Shown here piece by piece: positions 23,548 to 25,878 of a stretch of DNA of 25,878 nt. Source of the DNA: JAIMBK01 sp040755975 (lineage in GTDB: Bacteria; Bacillota; Desulfotomaculia; Desulfotomaculales; Nap2-2B); NCBI GenBank assembly GCA_040755975.1, contig JBFLZY010000037.1, forward strand, positions 1 to 25,878, in the 5' to 3' direction. The position numbers and the translations under genes are program-made. Position 1 is the stretch's first letter. The number at the start of each line of letters is the position of its first letter. The notes under the pieces are model-generated. The model had not been told where the DNA came from. It saw only the letters and a program-made list of their open reading frames with translations, and made no database searches.

Positions 23548-25626
23548 ATGGCTACCGAAATAATCACCAGTGATTGTATGTTATGCGTTTGGGATTGCGG
23601 GATCAAAGCCTACGTCGAAGACGGCCGGCTGGTCAAGGTGGAAGGCCTGGCGGAGCACCCGGTGAGCCGCGGCTACCTTTGCCCGCGGGGGGAAGCGCTG
23701 CCCGATTATGTCTATTCGGCCAGCCGCCTGCGCAGCCCGATCCGGCGCGTCAACGGCCGGTGGGAGAAATTAAGCTGGGACGACGCCCTGGACTATTGCG
23801 CGGAAAAATTGAATGCCGTCAAGGCCAGGTACGGCGCCCGCGCGCTGGCCATTTTCTGCGGCTCCGTGGGTGTGGAAAACATTGAAGTGGCCACGTTTGC
23901 CCGCCGCTTCAAAGGCGCTTTCGGCACCCCCAATCTTTTGTCGGTGGAGAACATCTGCTACCGGGCGCGAATCCTGGCCCGGCAGCTGACTTTCGGCCGG
24001 TATCCGCTGGAAGATCCCGGTTCCGCCCGGTGCATTATTCTGTGGGGGCATAATCCCGACGGAGCCAAAGGGATGCTGGGCAACCTGATCCGGGAAAGAT
24101 TGCCGGGCGGCGGCCTGGATTTAATTGTGGTCAATCCAAAACGCATCCCGCTGGCGGAAAAAGCCTACCATCTGCCGATCCGGCCGGGAACGGACGCGGC
24201 TTTGGGCCTGGCGATGCTCAACGTGATCATCAATGAAGATCTTTACGATCACGAATTTGTGGAAAAATATACGCTCGGTTTTGAAGAACTGGTCAGCCAC
24301 GTGCAGCCTTATTCGCCGGAATGGGCGCAAGACGTAACCTGGCTGCCGGCAGCCGACATCAAAGCCGTCGCCAGGATTTTTGCCCAGGCAAAACCGGCGT
24401 GTATTATCCAGGGGGTCAACAGCCTCGACCAGCACCGGAACGGCTTGCAAAATTCGCGCCTGCTTTCTATTCTCCAGGCGGTTACGGGGAATTTCGCCAT
24501 CCCGGGAAGCTGGGTGACCGTTCCCCGCATCCCTTTAGGCAACCTTGGCTTAAAAGATCAGGAGCCGCCCCTCGGGGCCGGGGAGTACCCTATTTTCAGC
24601 TCTCTGTGGGGACGCCGGGCGCCCTTCGGCATTGCCACCCTTTTCCCGCAAGCCGCGCTGGAAGGAAAGCCTTACCCCATCCGGGCCGGGATTGTGACGG
24701 CCGCCAACCCGGTCGTTTCTTTCCCTGCCGCGCACCGGTTTAAAGAAGCTTTCGCCAGTCTGGACTTTCTGGCGGTGGTCGATCCGTTCGTTACCGAAAC
24801 GGCTGAACTGGCGGATGTGGTTTTGCCGGCCTGCACCTTCCTGGAAAAAGGCGGCCTGGCTTACGTTTACGGGGTTGTTCACGGCGAACCTTACGCCATG
24901 ATCCACCGGAAGGTAATCGAACCGGTGGGCGATTCCTGGCCCGACTGGAAGATCTGGAGCGAACTGGCCCGGCGCCTGGGCCTTGGCGAATACTTCCCGT
25001 GGCAAAGCGAGGAAGAGGTCATCGACGCCTTAGCGGGAGAATTAAAAGATAAACTAAAGGCCAGCCCGTTAGGCACCTATTACGGAGAAAAAGAATATTT
25101 CACTCACCAGCGCAAAAAACTGAACACGCCCAGCGGAAAGGTGGAACTTTATTCCCAGACCTTGAAAGATCACGGCTACGATCCGCTGCCGGTTTACCTT
25201 GAACCGGGGCAAAGCCCGGTGAACACCCCCGAACTGGCCAGGCAGTACCCGCTCATTTTAATCAGCGGGTCCCGCGTTCAGGAATTCACCCATACCCAGC
25301 AACGTCAGGTGCCCAGGCTGCGCAACCGCCATCCGGAGCCCCTGGCGGAAATCCACCCGGTCACCGCCGCCCAATACGGTGTCGCCAACGGCGGCCTGGC
25401 CCGGATCGAAACGAAAAACGGCCGGATTCAGCTCCGCGTCCGGACGACCGAAGACATCGCTCCCGGCGTGGTCAGCGTCCCCCACGGGTGGGCGCACGCC
25501 AACGTCAATCTCCTGGTGGACATGGACGAACTGGATCCGATTACCGCTTACCCGGATTTTAAGGCGGTCCTCTGCCGCCTCGTACCGGTCGGCAAGGCGC
25601 AGTCCCGGGAAGCTGGCGTCAGTTGA
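23548..25626 (+). CDS. molybdopterin-dependent oxidoreductase with N-terminal [4Fe-4S] cluster
   Basis: A 692-residue enzyme of the DMSO reductase superfamily. The N-terminal [4Fe-4S] ligands are C10, C13, C17 and C45 (CMLCVWDC, then GYLCPRG). The molybdopterin-binding domains follow, and a C-terminal dinucleotide-binding domain starts near residue 570 (YPLILISGSRVQEFTHTQQR) and includes SVPHGWAHANVNLLVDMDELDP. C137 in VENICYRARI is the likely Mo/W ligand. There is no twin-arginine signal, so the enzyme is cytoplasmic. ATG 23548 is chosen for its perfect AGGAGG seven bases upstream; the frame is open 59 codons further up. FAD oxidoreductase downstream and FdhD elsewhere in the window fit a multi-subunit redox enzyme. 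Acetylene hydratase-like and phenylacetyl-CoA oxidoreductase-like relatives are possible; the substrate is unknown. Confidence 0.93.
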   Translation: MATEIITSDCMLCVWDCGIKAYVEDGRLVKVEGLAEHPVSRGYLCPRGEALPDYVYSASRLRSPIRRVNGRWEKLSWDDALDYCAEKLNAVKARYGARALAIFCGSVGVENIEVATFARRFKGAFGTPNLLSVENICYRARILARQLTFGRYPLEDPGSARCIILWGHNPDGAKGMLGNLIRERLPGGGLDLIVVNPKRIPLAEKAYHLPIRPGTDAALGLAMLNVIINEDLYDHEFVEKYTLGFEELVSHVQPYSPEWAQDVTWLPAADIKAVARIFAQAKPACIIQGVNSLDQHRNGLQNSRLLSILQAVTGNFAIPGSWVTVPRIPLGNLGLKDQEPPLGAGEYPIFSSLWGRRAPFGIATLFPQAALEGKPYPIRAGIVTAANPVVSFPAAHRFKEAFASLDFLAVVDPFVTETAELADVVLPACTFLEKGGLAYVYGVVHGEPYAMIHRKVIEPVGDSWPDWKIWSELARRLGLGEYFPWQSEEEVIDALAGELKDKLKASPLGTYYGEKEYFTHQRKKLNTPSGKVELYSQTLKDHGYDPLPVYLEPGQSPVNTPELARQYPLILISGSRVQEFTHTQQRQVPRLRNRHPEPLAEIHPVTAAQYGVANGGLARIETKNGRIQLRVRTTEDIAPGVVSVPHGWAHANVNLLVDMDELDPITAYPDFKAVLCRLVPVGKAQSREAGVS

Positions 25627-25677
25627 ATCTAAAGCACCAACCCCTGGATTACTTTCTTAATGCTCTCCGGTTAATCC

Positions 25678-25706
25678 TTTTTTAAGCCCTTCCCGGGCTT
25701 AAAAAA
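25678..25706. terminator. hairpin between oxidoreductase genes
   Basis: TTTTTTAAGCCC (25678-25689), a 5-base loop and GGGCTTAAAAAA (25695-25706) form a perfect 12-bp inverted repeat 51 bases after the molybdopterin enzyme. A CTTTTTGG follows. It could act as a partial terminator, or as a stabilising hairpin that sets different levels of the two genes. Confidence 0.5.
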
Positions 25707-25790
25707 ACTTTTTGGCGATTGTATCTTCCCGGGCAAAGAATTAAGATCTGGACAACCCAAGCCCCTGCTCATAGAAAGGAGGATTTCTTT

Positions 25791-25878
25791 GTGCACTACG
25801 TGATCGTCGGCAACAGCGCCGCCGCCGTCGGGGCCATCGAGTCCATCCGCCGGCTGGATCAAAAAAGCCCCCTCACGG
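25791..25878 (+). CDS. FAD/NAD(P)-dependent oxidoreductase, N-terminus only
   Basis: The frame starts at GTG 25791 with AAAGGAGG eight bases upstream and runs off the right edge after 29 codons. The product opens MHYVIVGNSAAAVGAIESI, a Rossmann-type GxSAAAxGAIE variant of the dinucleotide-binding motif seen in pyridine nucleotide-disulfide oxidoreductases and related NADH-dependent flavoproteins. It would carry electrons between NAD(P)H and the preceding molybdopterin enzyme, perhaps with an Fe-S subunit further right. Family assignment rests on this N-terminal motif only. Confidence 0.75.
   Translation, partial: MHYVIVGNSAAAVGAIESIRRLDQKSPLT

Overview
The window looks like chromosomal DNA of an anaerobic clostridial bacterium, probably of the Peptococcaceae type (Pelotomaculum/Desulfotomaculum-like). 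This is an inference from strong GGAGG-type ribosome binding sites, frequent TTG and GTG starts, a Tneap-type I-B CRISPR effector set, a Mo/W-dependent oxidoreductase with an FdhD homologue, and a TRAP carboxylate transporter. All genes but the last two are on the minus strand.

Left part (1-3.3 kb): the N-terminal half of a SNF2-family helicase with a long Lys/Glu/Pro/Ala-rich extension, running off the left edge. It is followed by a cut-down Phd/YefM-type antitoxin that overlaps a possible small membrane ORF, an ADP-ribosylglycohydrolase, and a Uma2-family (DUF820) gene broken by a one-base frameshift.

CRISPR block (3.37-9.7 kb): four complete genes, cas8b1/cst1, cas7/cst2, cas5 and cas3, tightly packed or overlapping and visibly AT-rich against GC-rich surroundings. 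No cas6, cas4, cas1, cas2 or repeat-spacer array is present in the window, so this is an effector-only type I-B locus. Directly upstream and co-directional lie a small multi-pass membrane protein, whose last ~40 codons fall in the AT-rich DNA, and a WYL-domain transcriptional regulator. A perfect 12-bp inverted repeat between these two is a good operator candidate.

Middle (11.6-14.8 kb): a short unknown protein, a PHP-family histidinol-phosphatase-like enzyme, a MetE C-domain/UROD-like protein and FdhD.

Right part (14.9-25.9 kb): a carboxylic-acid metabolism region with an SDR dehydrogenase, an SLC13-type anion permease, a complete TRAP transporter (DctM, DctQ, DctP lipoprotein), a PaaK-like acyl-CoA ligase and an enoyl-CoA hydratase. 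Reading away from the divergent region at ~23.2-23.5 kb on the plus strand are a cytoplasmic molybdopterin-dependent oxidoreductase and the start of a FAD/NAD-dependent oxidoreductase. Together they suggest uptake of an organic acid, activation to a CoA thioester, hydration and oxidation, with a Mo/W enzyme for which FdhD may be the maturation factor. The actual substrate cannot be read from the sequence.
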